The notes beneath the pieces were generated by a model that was given only the letters and a program-made list of their open reading frames with translations, had not been told where the DNA came from and did not search any database. 47,422 nt of DNA from assembly GCA_938002655.1 (NCBI GenBank), contig CALLAC010000027.1:1-47422 (forward strand), in the 5' to 3' direction. This document shows positions 19,077 to 28,118 of the stretch, one piece after another (position 1 is the first letter of the stretch; every line of letters begins with the position of its first letter). The position numbers and the translations under genes were made by a program. The stretch comes from an uncultured Cytophagales bacterium. Its GTDB lineage: Bacteria > Bacteroidota > Bacteroidia > Cytophagales > Thermonemataceae.

Positions 19077-20570
19077 TCATACTTGAAACTTCAACAGAGC
19101 ATCTCCGAGCTGAATTTCGTCACCATTTCTGAGGATATGTTTTTGTATGCGATTACCATTGAGAATTACGCCGTTGGTACTATTCGTATCGGTAATAAAC
19201 CAGTTGCCGCCCTCGTTTGTCAGAATTGCATGATTACCCGAAACTGTTTGAATCGGGATAACGATATCATTATTTTCTTTTCTGCCGATACTCATCGGAC
19301 TTTTGTGAATCATAAAAGTTTGCCTGAAATTTTCACTAATTACATTAAGTTTAGGTGATCCGCCACCGCCGCCAATCATTGTTTTCTTGGGGTCAAATTT
19401 TTCAGGTTCTTTGAGTGTAGTAGCTGGAGCAAAAAACTGCTGTTGTTGCTGTTGAAGGCGTTGCTGTTCTTGCTGAAAAAGTTGTTGCTGACGTTCCATT
19501 TCTGCTTTGGCAGCACGCTCTTTTTCTTCTTGCTCTTTTTTGGCTTTTTGCTGTTTATCATAGAAAAAGTAGCCTCCAATTCCTAAAATAGCCACAGCCA
19601 TCCCAATGTAAAGTAAGTTATTATTGGGTTTGCTTTCGTTTTGAGCGTTTTCACCTTCTTTGGACGCTGTGGGCTTTATTACATTGAGAGCTTGTTTTGC
19701 CCCTGCAATGCTAATTTCCAAAGCATTCAAATCGTCAGGATTGGGGAGCGTAAAAGAAATTTGATAAACCTGCACACCCTCAAAAGCAGAAGATTCTGTT
19801 TTGAAAAAATCTTGTAAACTTTCTGTAATTTCAGAGGCACTGCTTACCAAAATACTTTTGGCAGAAGTTTTATCGGCAAGTTTTTTCAGATTATCCAAAG
19901 CGTACGTAAAGCCCGTTTTATAGACCAAAGAAAACACTTGCACGCCACTTTGGTTTGCCTTGTCTATGCAGTCATCAATGCGAATGGGTGAATAGCTTTT
20001 ATTTACGCCTGCGGTAAGCACTACAATTTGTTTTTGAGGGGTATTAGCGGTTTTACTCACATAGTCAATGGCATCGTAAATGGCTTTGTGTAAATCGGCT
20101 TGTTGCTGTGGGTCAGCAACGGGCTTTATTTTTTGTGATATTTCTTCCGTGATAGCTTGCTTGTTTGTAGTAAAATCAGCACTCAAATTATTTAGAATTT
20201 TACTATCAGCATTAGCTTTCCAAAAAGAAGAAACATTGAAAAAAGTTCCTTCGGGGGCATTTTTGATAAAATCGTTGACGCCTTTTTTGCAATTATTCAC
20301 TACAACATTTGCCGTAAAGCCCGAAGTTTCTATCAGAAAGTATACGGATTTTACTCCTGCCGAGGCTGTTTTTTCAGGGGCTTTCCACTGAAAAGGAATT
20401 TCTTTTCCTGCTTGCAAAATCTTTACATCTGCTTCTTTAAGAGCTTTTTCAGAACTAATCTTGATGCTTATGTTGGGGAAAGCCGCATTATCAACACTTA
20501 TATTTACATTTTGAGCATTCAAGCCAGTAAACCCCACTGCAAAAAGGAAGATAAAAATAAATTTGTACAT
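19077..20570 (-). CDS. Secreted vWA-like domain, membrane helix and cytoplasmic FHA domain
   Basis: This 497-residue protein has a signal peptide (MYKFIFIFLFAVGFTGLNAQ) and a periplasmic region (about 20-315) resembling a von Willebrand A fold: VYFLIETSG at the MIDAS position, then QIVVLTAGVNKS and GVQVFSLVYKTG. The MIDAS DxSxS is not conserved (IETSG), so metal binding is doubtful. One membrane helix (LLYIGMAVAILGIGGYFFY, about 322-340) leads to a long Lys/Glu/Gln-rich coiled coil and a C-terminal FHA domain (about 415-497) with SIGRKENNDIVI, TVSGNHAIL and DTNSTNGVILNG. FHA domains bind phosphothreonine. The pairing with the downstream SpoIIE phosphatase suggests a common signalling route. 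Confidence 0.85.
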   Translation of the reverse strand: MYKFIFIFLFAVGFTGLNAQNVNISVDNAAFPNISIKISSEKALKEADVKILQAGKEIPFQWKAPEKTASAGVKSVYFLIETSGFTANVVVNNCKKGVNDFIKNAPEGTFFNVSSFWKANADSKILNNLSADFTTNKQAITEEISQKIKPVADPQQQADLHKAIYDAIDYVSKTANTPQKQIVVLTAGVNKSYSPIRIDDCIDKANQSGVQVFSLVYKTGFTYALDNLKKLADKTSAKSILVSSASEITESLQDFFKTESSAFEGVQVYQISFTLPNPDDLNALEISIAGAKQALNVIKPTASKEGENAQNESKPNNNLLYIGMAVAILGIGGYFFYDKQQKAKKEQEEKERAAKAEMERQQQLFQQEQQRLQQQQQQFFAPATTLKEPEKFDPKKTMIGGGGGSPKLNVISENFRQTFMIHKSPMSIGRKENNDIVIPIQTVSGNHAILTNEGGNWFITDTNSTNGVILNGNRIQKHILRNGDEIQLGDALLKFQV

Positions 20571-20589
20571 ACTTTACCGAGTTTTTCGG

Positions 20590-20620
20590 CAAACTTATTG
20601 AAAAAAATTGAGCTTGCAAA
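20590..20620 (-). promoter_or_regulatory. Promoter of the vWA-FHA gene
   Basis: On the minus strand TTTG (20620-20617), 19 nt, then TAAGTTTG (20597-20590). It is a full match to the Bacteroidota consensus, 20 nt before the ATG. Confidence 0.75.
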
Positions 20621-20626
20621 ACATTT

Positions 20627-22057
20627 TCAGCAAGAATGTAAAGTGAGATATTTACCGAAAGCTAGCAATTTTTCTTCTTTGAAATAATGAGCAAGAATTT
20701 GCAAGCCTATGGGCAAACCTTTATCATCTACACCACAAGGAACAGCAAGCCCTGGAATACCTACCACATTGGCTTGCACTGTAAAAACATCTGCCAAGAA
20801 CATTTGCAAGGGGTCTGAGGCAAAATTACCTATCGGAAAAGCAGTAGTAGGAGCCACAGGCATTAGCCAAAAATCAAATTTTTCAAAAATTTTATCGGTA
20901 GCCTCTTTGATAAGCTTTCGTACTTTCTGGGCTTTGGTATAGTAGGCATCGTAATAACTGGCACTAAGCACAAAAGTACCTAACATAATACGTCTTTGTA
21001 CATCTTTACCAAAACCTTCGGAACGAGTTTTTTTGTAGAGGCTATCCAAATCTTCTGCTTTTGGGCTACGATAGCCATACCGTACCCCATCATAACGGCT
21101 CAAATTAGAACTTGCTTCGGCGGTAGTAAGAATGTAATAGGTAGGTAAAATGTATTCTAAAAGTGGGAAATCAATGGCTTCTACACTATGCCCTTCTTTT
21201 TGCAAGAAATGAATTTTTTCTTGCATAGCCTTACGAATTTCGGGCTGTATAGCTTTGCTTTCGAGGCTTTCGCGTAGATAGGCAACTTTTACTTTTTCGC
21301 TCAATTTCAGGTTTTGCGTATATGCAGGTACAGGCTTGTGCGAGGCAGTGCTATCGTAGTCATCTGTACCTGCGATTACTTCCAAAACCAAAGCTACATC
21401 GTCTATGCTTTTACCAAAAACACCAATACAATCAAAAGAGGATGCGTAGGCTATCAAACCATAGCGAGAAATGCGTCCATAAGTAGGTTTTAAGCCGTAT
21501 ACCCCACAAAAAGCGGCGGGCTGTCTTACCGAACCTCCTGTATCAGAGCCAAGAGAAACTTGACACATATTAGCTTGTACAGCTACTGCCGAAGCCCCCG
21601 ACGAGCCTCCAGGTACGTGAGCAGGATTTGCGGCGTTGCGAGTAATACCAAAAGCAGAATTTTCGTTGGTAGAGCCCATTGCAAACTCATCGCAATTCTG
21701 CCTACCGATAATGATAGCATCTTCGGCTAGAAGCCTTTCTACTGCAGTTGCTGAAAATTGAGCAATAAAGCCATCCAAGATTTTAGAGGCGGCTTGCAGA
21801 GGATGCTCAGCATAACTGATAACATCTTTCAAGCCTACTACCAAACCAGCCAATTTGCCCGCAGTTCCTGCTTTTATTTTTTCATCAACTATTTTAGCTC
21901 TTTCTTGGGCTTCTTGGGCATAAACGCTCAAAAAAACATTCAAATTGGCATTATGAGCATTTATTTGCTCTAAATGGGCATTTACAAGCTCCAAGCAAGA
22001 AAGTGTTCCTGCTTGCAGTTCTTTGCGAATTTCTGAATATGTGCTAAAGTTTTTCAA
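20627..22057 (-). CDS. gatA: Aspartyl/glutamyl-tRNA amidotransferase subunit A
   Basis: GatA is the amidase subunit of GatCAB, which converts Glu-tRNA(Gln) or Asp-tRNA(Asn) to the amide form using ammonia from glutamine. The 476-residue protein carries the amidase signature GGSSGASAVAVQ and the catalytic Ser-cisSer-Lys set: K77 (GLKDV), S152 and S176 (GSDTGGSVRQP). The spacing matches characterised GatA. gatB and gatC are not adjacent. A strong promoter is at 22163-22194, with a leader of about 100 nt. The C-terminus ends slightly short (KYLTLHSC) but no domain is missing. Confidence 0.95.
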   Translation of the reverse strand: MKNFSTYSEIRKELQAGTLSCLELVNAHLEQINAHNANLNVFLSVYAQEAQERAKIVDEKIKAGTAGKLAGLVVGLKDVISYAEHPLQAASKILDGFIAQFSATAVERLLAEDAIIIGRQNCDEFAMGSTNENSAFGITRNAANPAHVPGGSSGASAVAVQANMCQVSLGSDTGGSVRQPAAFCGVYGLKPTYGRISRYGLIAYASSFDCIGVFGKSIDDVALVLEVIAGTDDYDSTASHKPVPAYTQNLKLSEKVKVAYLRESLESKAIQPEIRKAMQEKIHFLQKEGHSVEAIDFPLLEYILPTYYILTTAEASSNLSRYDGVRYGYRSPKAEDLDSLYKKTRSEGFGKDVQRRIMLGTFVLSASYYDAYYTKAQKVRKLIKEATDKIFEKFDFWLMPVAPTTAFPIGNFASDPLQMFLADVFTVQANVVGIPGLAVPCGVDDKGLPIGLQILAHYFKEEKLLAFGKYLTLHSC

Positions 22058-22162
22058 AGCTATTATAAAATTTACTGTTTGAAGTGATGCAAAATTCCGT
22101 AAAGGTTGCTTTTCAAAAGTTGGGTAAATTATTCCCGATTTTTAACACTTGATGACGATTTG

Positions 22163-22194
22163 CAAAAGTAGTAATAGTAAGCCTGCCTTGCAAA
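22163..22194 (-). promoter_or_regulatory. Promoter of gatA
   Basis: On the minus strand TTTG (22194-22191), 20 nt, then TACTTTTG (22170-22163). The resulting 5' leader is about 100 nt; I see no riboswitch in it. Confidence 0.7.
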
Positions 22195-22242
22195 TCTTGA
22201 GATTTTTTTTGAAAAAAACAAAAAGCATAATTTTTATTTTCG

Positions 22243-22250
22243 TAAATTTG
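22243..22250 (+). promoter_or_regulatory. -7 element of lptE
   Basis: TAAATTTG, an exact TAnnTTTG, 20 nt before the lptE ATG. No TTTG at the expected -33 distance. Confidence 0.5.
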
Positions 22251-22270
22251 GGATATTTTTCAGAAAACAA

Positions 22271-22765
22271 ATGAAAAAAATCTTTTGGATAATTGGGGCT
22301 TTGCTGGTTTTAGTCACTTGCAAAAACGTATACTATACGCTCTCTGGTTCGGCGGCGAGCGGAACAATACAAGTAGTCAGTTTCAACAATTTAAGTGGCG
22401 GCGGACCGCCGTATTTGGCTCAAAAACTTACCGAAGACCTGAAAACCTACTATTTACAAAATTCACGTTTACGTATTAGCAATTCGGAAGCTGACTACAT
22501 TGTAGAAGGCGACATAACAGAATACCAACTACTACCTTTGGCACCAGGAGCCAATCAGCAGGCGGCACAAACCCGTATCAATATTAGTGTAAAAATTCGT
22601 TTTACCGATAACAAAAACCCTGATAATAATTTTGAACAAAATTTTACCAACTATGCTGACTTTCCTCAAAGCACTACACTTGCCCAAGTAGAAGCTCAGA
22701 AAATCCAAGAAATTTTTGATAAAATAATTTTTGATATTTTTCAAAAAACTGTTGCAAATTGGTAA
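22271..22765 (+). CDS. lptE: LPS-assembly lipoprotein LptE (Bacteroidota type)
   Basis: This 164-residue lipoprotein has a lipobox LVTC with C17. The mature part follows the Bacteroidota LptE pattern: YYTLSGSAASGTIQVVSFNN, LTEDLKTYYLQNSRLRI, ADYIVEGDITEYQLLP, RINISVKIRF and the terminal IFDIFQKTVANW. LptE plugs and helps assemble the LptD pore that inserts lipopolysaccharide into the outer membrane. It is followed by a TPR protein and secG, a gene order I recall from other Bacteroidota. Confidence 0.85.
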   Translation: MKKIFWIIGALLVLVTCKNVYYTLSGSAASGTIQVVSFNNLSGGGPPYLAQKLTEDLKTYYLQNSRLRISNSEADYIVEGDITEYQLLPLAPGANQQAAQTRINISVKIRFTDNKNPDNNFEQNFTNYADFPQSTTLAQVEAQKIQEIFDKIIFDIFQKTVANW

Positions 22766-22781
22766 AAAACTTGTAAATTTG
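22752..22781 (+). promoter_or_regulatory. Promoter of the TPR gene
   Basis: TTG (22752-22754), 19 nt, then TAAATTTG (22774-22781). It overlaps the lptE stop codon region and supports the ATG at 22819, not the earlier TTG at 22786, as the next start. Confidence 0.65.
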
Positions 22782-22818
22782 TCTGTTGAAGATTGTTGAT
22801 TTATCAATTTTTTTCAGT

Positions 22819-23901
22819 ATGGATAAACAAATACTTTTAAGTTTACTGCACCAACCTGAATTTTTGAAGGATAATTTGTTGGAAGAACTAAACGAGATAA
22901 TCCAGAAATATCCTTATTTTGCTATTCCACATATTTTACTTGCCAAAAATCTACACGACCAAGGCAGTAATCTTGCACCGCAAAAAATACGACGTGCCGC
23001 TTTGTATGCTTACAATCGCTCTATCTTAAAAAAATTTATTATGGACAAACCTACTCGTATCAATGTAGAGGAAGAAAGTTTATTTTCTCCTGAAAGTATC
23101 TACCGAAATCCTTTCAGTAAAATACAAGAAGAACTAGAGGCTTTCGATAAAAAAATGGCAAATATTACGCCCGAAGAGTTGGATAAAGAGCTGGCAAGCA
23201 TTACCGAATCGTATGTTCCGCAAGAGTACAATCTGGAAAAAGAAATCCAAGAAAGCACAAATACTGAACTGCACCTAACCAAAAATCAGAAAGAGCAAAA
23301 CTCGCTGATTGACGAATTTTTGAAATCAGACCTCTCTACTTCCACTTCTCCTGTGAGTAATGTAAAAGAAAGCTCTGCTGAAACAGACAGCGAAGAATAT
23401 GCCATAGCACTTTTTGAAAAAGGGGACATTCACGGAGCCATAGCCGTTTATGAGCGTTTGAAATTGCAGAATCCTGATAAAGAAAGCTACTATCAAAGCC
23501 AAATCGATATTTTTTCAATGTCGCTCGATGATATATTGGCTGATGAAACTTTATCTACTGCCCCCGAAACTACCCATATAAATTTACAGACTGATACCGA
23601 TAATCTTTTACAAGAAATTCTAAATACCTCTAAAACAGAAACCACTACTACTTCTACTATTGAAGAGTTTCAAGCATTAAATACAGAAAATTCTACAAGC
23701 AATTCAGAAACATCTTTCCAAAATACCCAAAATTCTTTCACTGATACACCTTCTGAAGATGAAATCAGCGAAGCAAAAGCCCTTACTTACTTCAACGAGG
23801 GCAATGTAGCCAAAGCAATTGAAATTTATCGTAAATTGATGTTGCAATTTCCCGAAAAAAAGGCTTACTTTGCGTCTCAAATTGAAATTTTAGAAAGTTA
23901 A
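22819..23901 (+). CDS. TPR-like protein of the lptE-secG cluster
   Basis: This 360-residue cytoplasmic protein begins MDKQILLSLLHQPEFLKD. An N-terminal helical part (about 1-130) is followed by low-complexity Ser/Thr/Glu-rich linkers. Two copies of one TPR-type helix pair occur, near 195-235 (YAIALFEKGDIHGAIAVYER) and at the end (ALTYFNEGNVAKAIEIYRK). The repeats end in similar YYQSQIDI and YFASQIEI motifs, indicating internal duplication. No signal peptide. Function unknown; it may be a scaffold. Its stop is 11 nt from the secG start, so the two are co-transcribed. Confidence 0.75.
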   Translation: MDKQILLSLLHQPEFLKDNLLEELNEIIQKYPYFAIPHILLAKNLHDQGSNLAPQKIRRAALYAYNRSILKKFIMDKPTRINVEEESLFSPESIYRNPFSKIQEELEAFDKKMANITPEELDKELASITESYVPQEYNLEKEIQESTNTELHLTKNQKEQNSLIDEFLKSDLSTSTSPVSNVKESSAETDSEEYAIALFEKGDIHGAIAVYERLKLQNPDKESYYQSQIDIFSMSLDDILADETLSTAPETTHINLQTDTDNLLQEILNTSKTETTTTSTIEEFQALNTENSTSNSETSFQNTQNSFTDTPSEDEISEAKALTYFNEGNVAKAIEIYRKLMLQFPEKKAYFASQIEILES

Positions 23902-23912
23902 AACTTTGCCTT

Positions 23913-24134
23913 ATGTTAGGATTTATTATTGGCTTGATGATGCTACTTTCAGTACTACTAATTATTGTAATTTTACCACAACAAAGTGCTAAAAGTGGCG
24001 GCGGTATTGGTGCGGCAGCAGGAGCCAGCCAAATGTTAGGTGTTCAGAAGACTACCGATTTGATGGAAAAACTTACTTGGGGCTTGATGATAGCCATTTT
24101 TGTTCTTGCTCTCATCACCAATTTTTTTAAGTAA
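23913..24134 (+). CDS. secG: Preprotein translocase subunit SecG
   Basis: This 73-residue protein has two membrane helices (LGFIIGLMMLLSVLLIIVILPQ and LTWGLMIAIFVLALITNFF) separated by a Gly/Ala-rich loop (SGGGIGAAAGASQMLG). The loop contains the SGG..G...G pattern typical of SecG. It is the auxiliary subunit of the SecYEG channel. Length is typical. A hairpin terminator follows directly. Confidence 0.92.
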   Translation: MLGFIIGLMMLLSVLLIIVILPQQSAKSGGGIGAAAGASQMLGVQKTTDLMEKLTWGLMIAIFVLALITNFFK

Positions 24135-24144
24135 TCTTGGACAC

Positions 24145-24181
24145 ACAGAGGAATTCATCTGATCGAAGTCCTCTGTTTTTC
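24145..24181 (+). terminator. Terminator after secG
   Basis: The 7- to 8-bp stem CAGAGGA (24146-24152) with TCCTCTG (24169-24175) is followed by TTTTT. It lies between secG and the converging rsmE. Confidence 0.75.
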
Positions 24182-24193
24182 TTTGAAAGCACC

Positions 24194-24895
24194 TCAAATA
24201 AAATTTTGGCTAGCTATTATTGTACAAGCAACTATACCCGCAGTTTCGGTACGAAGTACATTTCTCCCCAAAGAAATATCTTCAAAGCCTTTTTCTTGAG
24301 CAAGATTTATTTCCTTTTCGCTGAAATCCCCTTCTGCTCCGATAAGCAGTAGATATTTCCTTTTACATTGCAAAATTTGAGCAAGGAAAGTAGTGCTTGC
24401 CACACAAGCAATCCACTTTTGGGAATATTCATCGAAGTTTTTTTCCAAGAATTTCGAAAATGTCTGCATAGAATTGAGCACAGGTAAGTAGGCTTGTTTA
24501 GATTGCTTAATTGCTTGTAAAGCAATTTTTTGTAAGCGTTCTAAACGAATTTCCTTTCTTTCAGAACGCTCGCATCGTAGAAAGCTGATTTCATCGATGC
24601 CTATTTCGGTAGCTTTTTCTACGAACCACTCTATTCGCTCAATATTTTTGGTAGGGGCAATAGCTATATGCAAGTAGTAGGGCTTAGGTTCTTGCCGCCG
24701 AATTTGCAAAATTTCAAGCAAACAATTTTTAGGTTTATTAGTAAGAAGTTTAGCCTCTGCGAAATATCCTTTGCCATCGGTGATAGCAATGATTTCACCA
24801 ACATTTTTTCTGAGTACTTGCAAACAATGAACAGCCTCTTCTTCGGGTAAAATGGTCTGAGGAGTTTGTAAATCAGGACAATAAAACACATGCAT
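24194..24895 (-). CDS. rsmE: 16S rRNA (uracil-1498-N3)-methyltransferase
   Basis: RsmE methylates U1498 of 16S rRNA in the assembled 30S subunit. The 233-residue SPOUT-class protein has an N-terminal PUA-like part (HVFYCPDL...EEAVHCLQVLRKNVGE) and the C-terminal knot region with LLIGAEGDFSEKEI and LGRNVLRTETAGIVA, which bind S-adenosylmethionine. Length is normal. It converges with secG. Confidence 0.94.
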   Translation of the reverse strand: MHVFYCPDLQTPQTILPEEEAVHCLQVLRKNVGEIIAITDGKGYFAEAKLLTNKPKNCLLEILQIRRQEPKPYYLHIAIAPTKNIERIEWFVEKATEIGIDEISFLRCERSERKEIRLERLQKIALQAIKQSKQAYLPVLNSMQTFSKFLEKNFDEYSQKWIACVASTTFLAQILQCKRKYLLLIGAEGDFSEKEINLAQEKGFEDISLGRNVLRTETAGIVACTIIASQNFI

Positions 24896-24954
24896 TTTTC
24901 AAAGACAAGTAGAACATTACTACCTTTTTTCTTTGGAAAGGTAGCACGGTGAAT

Positions 24955-26694
24955 TTATTTTATTTTAGTGAAATAAGTTTTTGAAAAATCCCAATATTGC
25001 ATAGCATTGATAGGACAATCTTTCAGATTAGGTTTGCGTAACCTGTAGATTTCGTCGTACCAAAGTACAAGTATAGGGGCTTCATTCATTAAGATTTGCT
25101 CTGCTTTACGGAAATACTCATAAGCCTCTTCTATGGTGCTAGCTTGTAAGCCTTTTTCGTAATACTCGTCGTATTTCACGTTTCGGAAGCGAGGCATATT
25201 AGGATAAGATTTTTCTTCAAAGGAATTAGGAACTTTTTTGCCCCAGAAAAGCCACAAGAAGTTTTCGGGGCTTGGGTAATCGGCATAATAAGCCATACGC
25301 ATAAATTCAAACTCGCCTTTTAAGCCTCTTTCTACGAGTTGGGCAAGGGTTTGCTGTTGGATAGTAACTTCTACGCCCAAGTTATCTTTGAGTTGGCGTG
25401 CCACCGCTTGGGCAACGTTGATGTGCCTATCACCTTCGGGAGAGATATGCAGAGTAATTGTAGGTAACTTACTGCCATCGGTATAGCCTGCTTTTTTCAA
25501 ATAATAAAGAGCAGAATCTACATTAAATTCGTATCCACGAATTTTTTCAATGTCATAGTTTTTCAAGGCGGGCGGTACAATTCCTTTTTCGCCAGGAGCT
25601 TCACCTTCTCCATTCAATACAGCTTCTAAAATTTCTTGTCGATTGATAGCGAAAGAAAAGGCTTTACGTAGATTTACATCTTTGAAGAGCCCTTTTTGTG
25701 TCATAAATACCATATATTGTGTAGTCATTTCAGGTACTCGCTCAAGTTCAAATTTTTTATTAGTAGTATCTTTATTTTTAGACAAAATCTCTATGATTTC
25801 TTCCGTAGGCAAACGCGAAACCATATCTAAGTCTCCTTTTTCAAATTCCAAAAGCTCTGTTTTCTTTTCTTTGATAAACGAAATACGTACGCCATCTAAA
25901 AATGGAAGTTGATTGCCATGTTCGTCTTTGCCGTAGTAGTGAGGGTTTTTCTTCAAAATAATCAACGAGCCTTCATCAACTTTTGAAATCATAAAAGCTC
26001 CTGTACCTACTGCCTTGATACGCATTTCATCTTTATACTTTTCTATCGCTTCTTTGGGATATATGAAAGCAAAAGGACGGGCTAAGTTAGTAGTAAAAAG
26101 TGTGTAAGGACGAGTAAGCTCTAAACGTATCGTGTATTTATCAACTACCTGAATACCCTCTATGTCTTTGGCAGGTTTATTGCCCCCTGCCGAGGCTTGA
26201 TAATACTCATTTGCTCCTTTGAGCAAGCCTTCAAAAATGGTAAAACCTTGATTTTTTTTATCCTGCGTACATACGCGTGTGAAGCAATATTTTACGTCTT
26301 CGGCAGTTACTTCTCTGCCTTTGCCATCAGGAAAGCAATCGGCGTCATGAAATTTTACTCCCTGACGAATTTTTATGGTATAAATGGTTTTCGTTTCATC
26401 AATATCAACACTTTCGGCAAGAGCAGGTTCGGGAGTAAGGTCAATAGGGTTAAATTTGAACAAACCCTCATATACTAGCGTAGCAACTCTGTAAGAGTAG
26501 ACATCAACAACTTCCAGAGGATATAAACTTCTGATGTACTCCGTCTGATTCACTTTTAAGATACCACCATACATTTTGCCTCCTTTGGCTTCTTTCAAAC
26601 TAGTAAACTCAGCATCGGAGTTTGTTTTACAAGAATACAATAAAGCACAGAAAACCCCAATTAAAATACGAGTAATAAGACTTCTTGCTTGCAT
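24955..26694 (-). CDS. ABC-type oligopeptide-binding lipoprotein (SBP_bac_5)
   Basis: The ATG at 26694 gives 579 residues; a GTG nine bases upstream is less likely. The lipobox LYSC places the lipid on C22. The mature region is a family 5 extracellular solute-binding protein: LAESVDIDETKTIYTIKIRQGVKFHD near the N-terminus (quoted by its YTIKIRQGVKFHD core), and FKDVNLRKAFSFAINRQEIL in the middle. These bind peptides or similar ligands for DppABC/OppABC-type importers. No permease or ATPase gene is adjacent. Upstream on the same strand is the NamZ-type lipoprotein, 83 nt away. Confidence 0.88.
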   Translation of the reverse strand: MQARSLITRILIGVFCALLYSCKTNSDAEFTSLKEAKGGKMYGGILKVNQTEYIRSLYPLEVVDVYSYRVATLVYEGLFKFNPIDLTPEPALAESVDIDETKTIYTIKIRQGVKFHDADCFPDGKGREVTAEDVKYCFTRVCTQDKKNQGFTIFEGLLKGANEYYQASAGGNKPAKDIEGIQVVDKYTIRLELTRPYTLFTTNLARPFAFIYPKEAIEKYKDEMRIKAVGTGAFMISKVDEGSLIILKKNPHYYGKDEHGNQLPFLDGVRISFIKEKKTELLEFEKGDLDMVSRLPTEEIIEILSKNKDTTNKKFELERVPEMTTQYMVFMTQKGLFKDVNLRKAFSFAINRQEILEAVLNGEGEAPGEKGIVPPALKNYDIEKIRGYEFNVDSALYYLKKAGYTDGSKLPTITLHISPEGDRHINVAQAVARQLKDNLGVEVTIQQQTLAQLVERGLKGEFEFMRMAYYADYPSPENFLWLFWGKKVPNSFEEKSYPNMPRFRNVKYDEYYEKGLQASTIEEAYEYFRKAEQILMNEAPILVLWYDEIYRLRKPNLKDCPINAMQYWDFSKTYFTKIK

Positions 26695-26777
26695 ATCAAA
26701 CACATTGCATTTTGGAAAGCTAAATTACAAATTTTCTCAAAAAAAATAGTTTTTTGCTCAAAAAGTTTTCTGTAAAT

Positions 26778-28034
26778 TTATTCATAAAGCAAATATTTTT
26801 TACGTATTTGAAGATACTTTTGTAAATCTTTTTGCCAAGTAGTTGCTATTTCGGCTTCGCTCATGCCTTTACGTATTTGCTCTTTAAGCAAACTATTACC
26901 TGCTAATTTATCAAAAAAAGCATTAAAAAATTTATCTTTTTCGGGAAATTTATGGTAGCAATCAATGAGTGGTTGGAGCGTAAAGTGAGGGGCTTGAGGA
27001 TAAATTTGTCTATAATCTATACCGTAGCAAAGCTGATTTTCATATAAAGGATTTTTTGCCATACCTGGCTTACTTACAGGCGTAAAAGTAAAATCTCCCA
27101 TTCTTTTATCAGGATAGCCTACCACTTGAAAAGGAAAATCGGTGCCTCTGCCTACACTCATAGGGGTACCTTCAAAAAAACATAACGAAGGATACAAACG
27201 TATAGCAAAATGATTGGGTAAATTAGGCGAAGGTTTTACAGGTAGTTCATAAGGGGTTTGGTGCGTATAGTTTTCTACAGCAATCACTTTTAGTTTGCAT
27301 TGTTTACCTCCTGAAAGCCATTTTTCACCGTTAATCATTTGGGCAAGCTCACCTACCGTAAGTCCGTGTACTACGGGAATAGGGTGCATACCGATAAAAC
27401 TTTCAAAGCCTTTTTGCAAAACAGGACCTGCTACATAGTCTCCATTCGGATTGGGGCGATCTAGAACAATAAACTCTTTATCGTTTTCGGCACAGGCTTC
27501 CATCACATAGTGCATAGTAGAAATATAAGTAAAAAATCTTACTCCTACATCTTGGATATCAAAAATAACAGTTTCCACGTCTTTCAGTTGCTCGGAACTG
27601 GGCTTTTTGTTCTTGCCATATAAAGAAACAATGAGCAACCCTGTTTGGGTATCTTTTTCATTTTGTATGGTTTCACCTGCGTCAGCATCACCTCGAAATC
27701 CGTGTTCTGGGGCGAAAACTTTCCGAATTTGCACATTTTTACTCAAGAGCACATCCACTAGATGTTTTCCTTGCACAAGTGCCGAATGATTGACCACCAA
27801 AGCTACTTTTTTACCCTGAATTTCGGGCAAGTACAATTCAAATTGCTCTGCACCCACACGCATTCGTATTTTGGGCAGAAGAGCAGTTTCATTTTTGTGA
27901 GGTTCTGTGGGAATAAGCACATTTCTCTGATTTTCAGAGTTTTTTTCACTTTCAGGAGTTTGCCAAGTGCTAATTTTTTTCTGACAGGCCAAAAAAAGAA
28001 ACATGAAAACAAGCGTAAAACGAATAGAATTCAT
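26778..28034 (-). CDS. DUF1343 lipoprotein, exo-beta-N-acetylmuramidase NamZ family
   Basis: This 418-residue lipoprotein has the lipobox FLAC (C17). Its mature part matches DUF1343: GKKVALVVNHSAL, VFAPEHGFRGDADAGE, VIFDIQDVGVRFFTYISTM, EFIVLDRPNPNGDYVAGPVL and LPNHFAIRLYPSLCFFEGT. Characterised members (NamZ) remove terminal N-acetylmuramic acid from peptidoglycan fragments, so a role in muropeptide recovery is likely. The gene sits just upstream of a peptide-binding lipoprotein, which may serve the same recovery route. Active-site residues were not assigned here. Confidence 0.85.
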   Translation of the reverse strand: MNSIRFTLVFMFLFLACQKKISTWQTPESEKNSENQRNVLIPTEPHKNETALLPKIRMRVGAEQFELYLPEIQGKKVALVVNHSALVQGKHLVDVLLSKNVQIRKVFAPEHGFRGDADAGETIQNEKDTQTGLLIVSLYGKNKKPSSEQLKDVETVIFDIQDVGVRFFTYISTMHYVMEACAENDKEFIVLDRPNPNGDYVAGPVLQKGFESFIGMHPIPVVHGLTVGELAQMINGEKWLSGGKQCKLKVIAVENYTHQTPYELPVKPSPNLPNHFAIRLYPSLCFFEGTPMSVGRGTDFPFQVVGYPDKRMGDFTFTPVSKPGMAKNPLYENQLCYGIDYRQIYPQAPHFTLQPLIDCYHKFPEKDKFFNAFFDKLAGNSLLKEQIRKGMSEAEIATTWQKDLQKYLQIRKKYLLYE

Positions 28035-28064
28035 ACAACCGAGATTTTGGTAAATCTACAAAAT

Positions 28065-28099
28065 AAATAAAGAAACACCCCAAGGTGAGATGTTTCTTT
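28065..28099 (-). terminator. Terminator of the exbB-exbD-exbD-tonB operon
   Basis: Read on the minus strand, the 9-bp stem AAAGAAACA (28099-28091) with TGTTTCTTT (28077-28069) is followed by a T-rich tail. It starts about 20 nt after the tonB stop codon. Confidence 0.7.
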
Positions 28100-28118
28100 C
28101 AATAAACTTTTGATAAGA

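Noticed and set aside
22058-22162. Possible riboswitch or T-box in the gatA leader
   Set aside because: The leader is about 100 nt, but I see no T-box motif or conserved riboswitch core.
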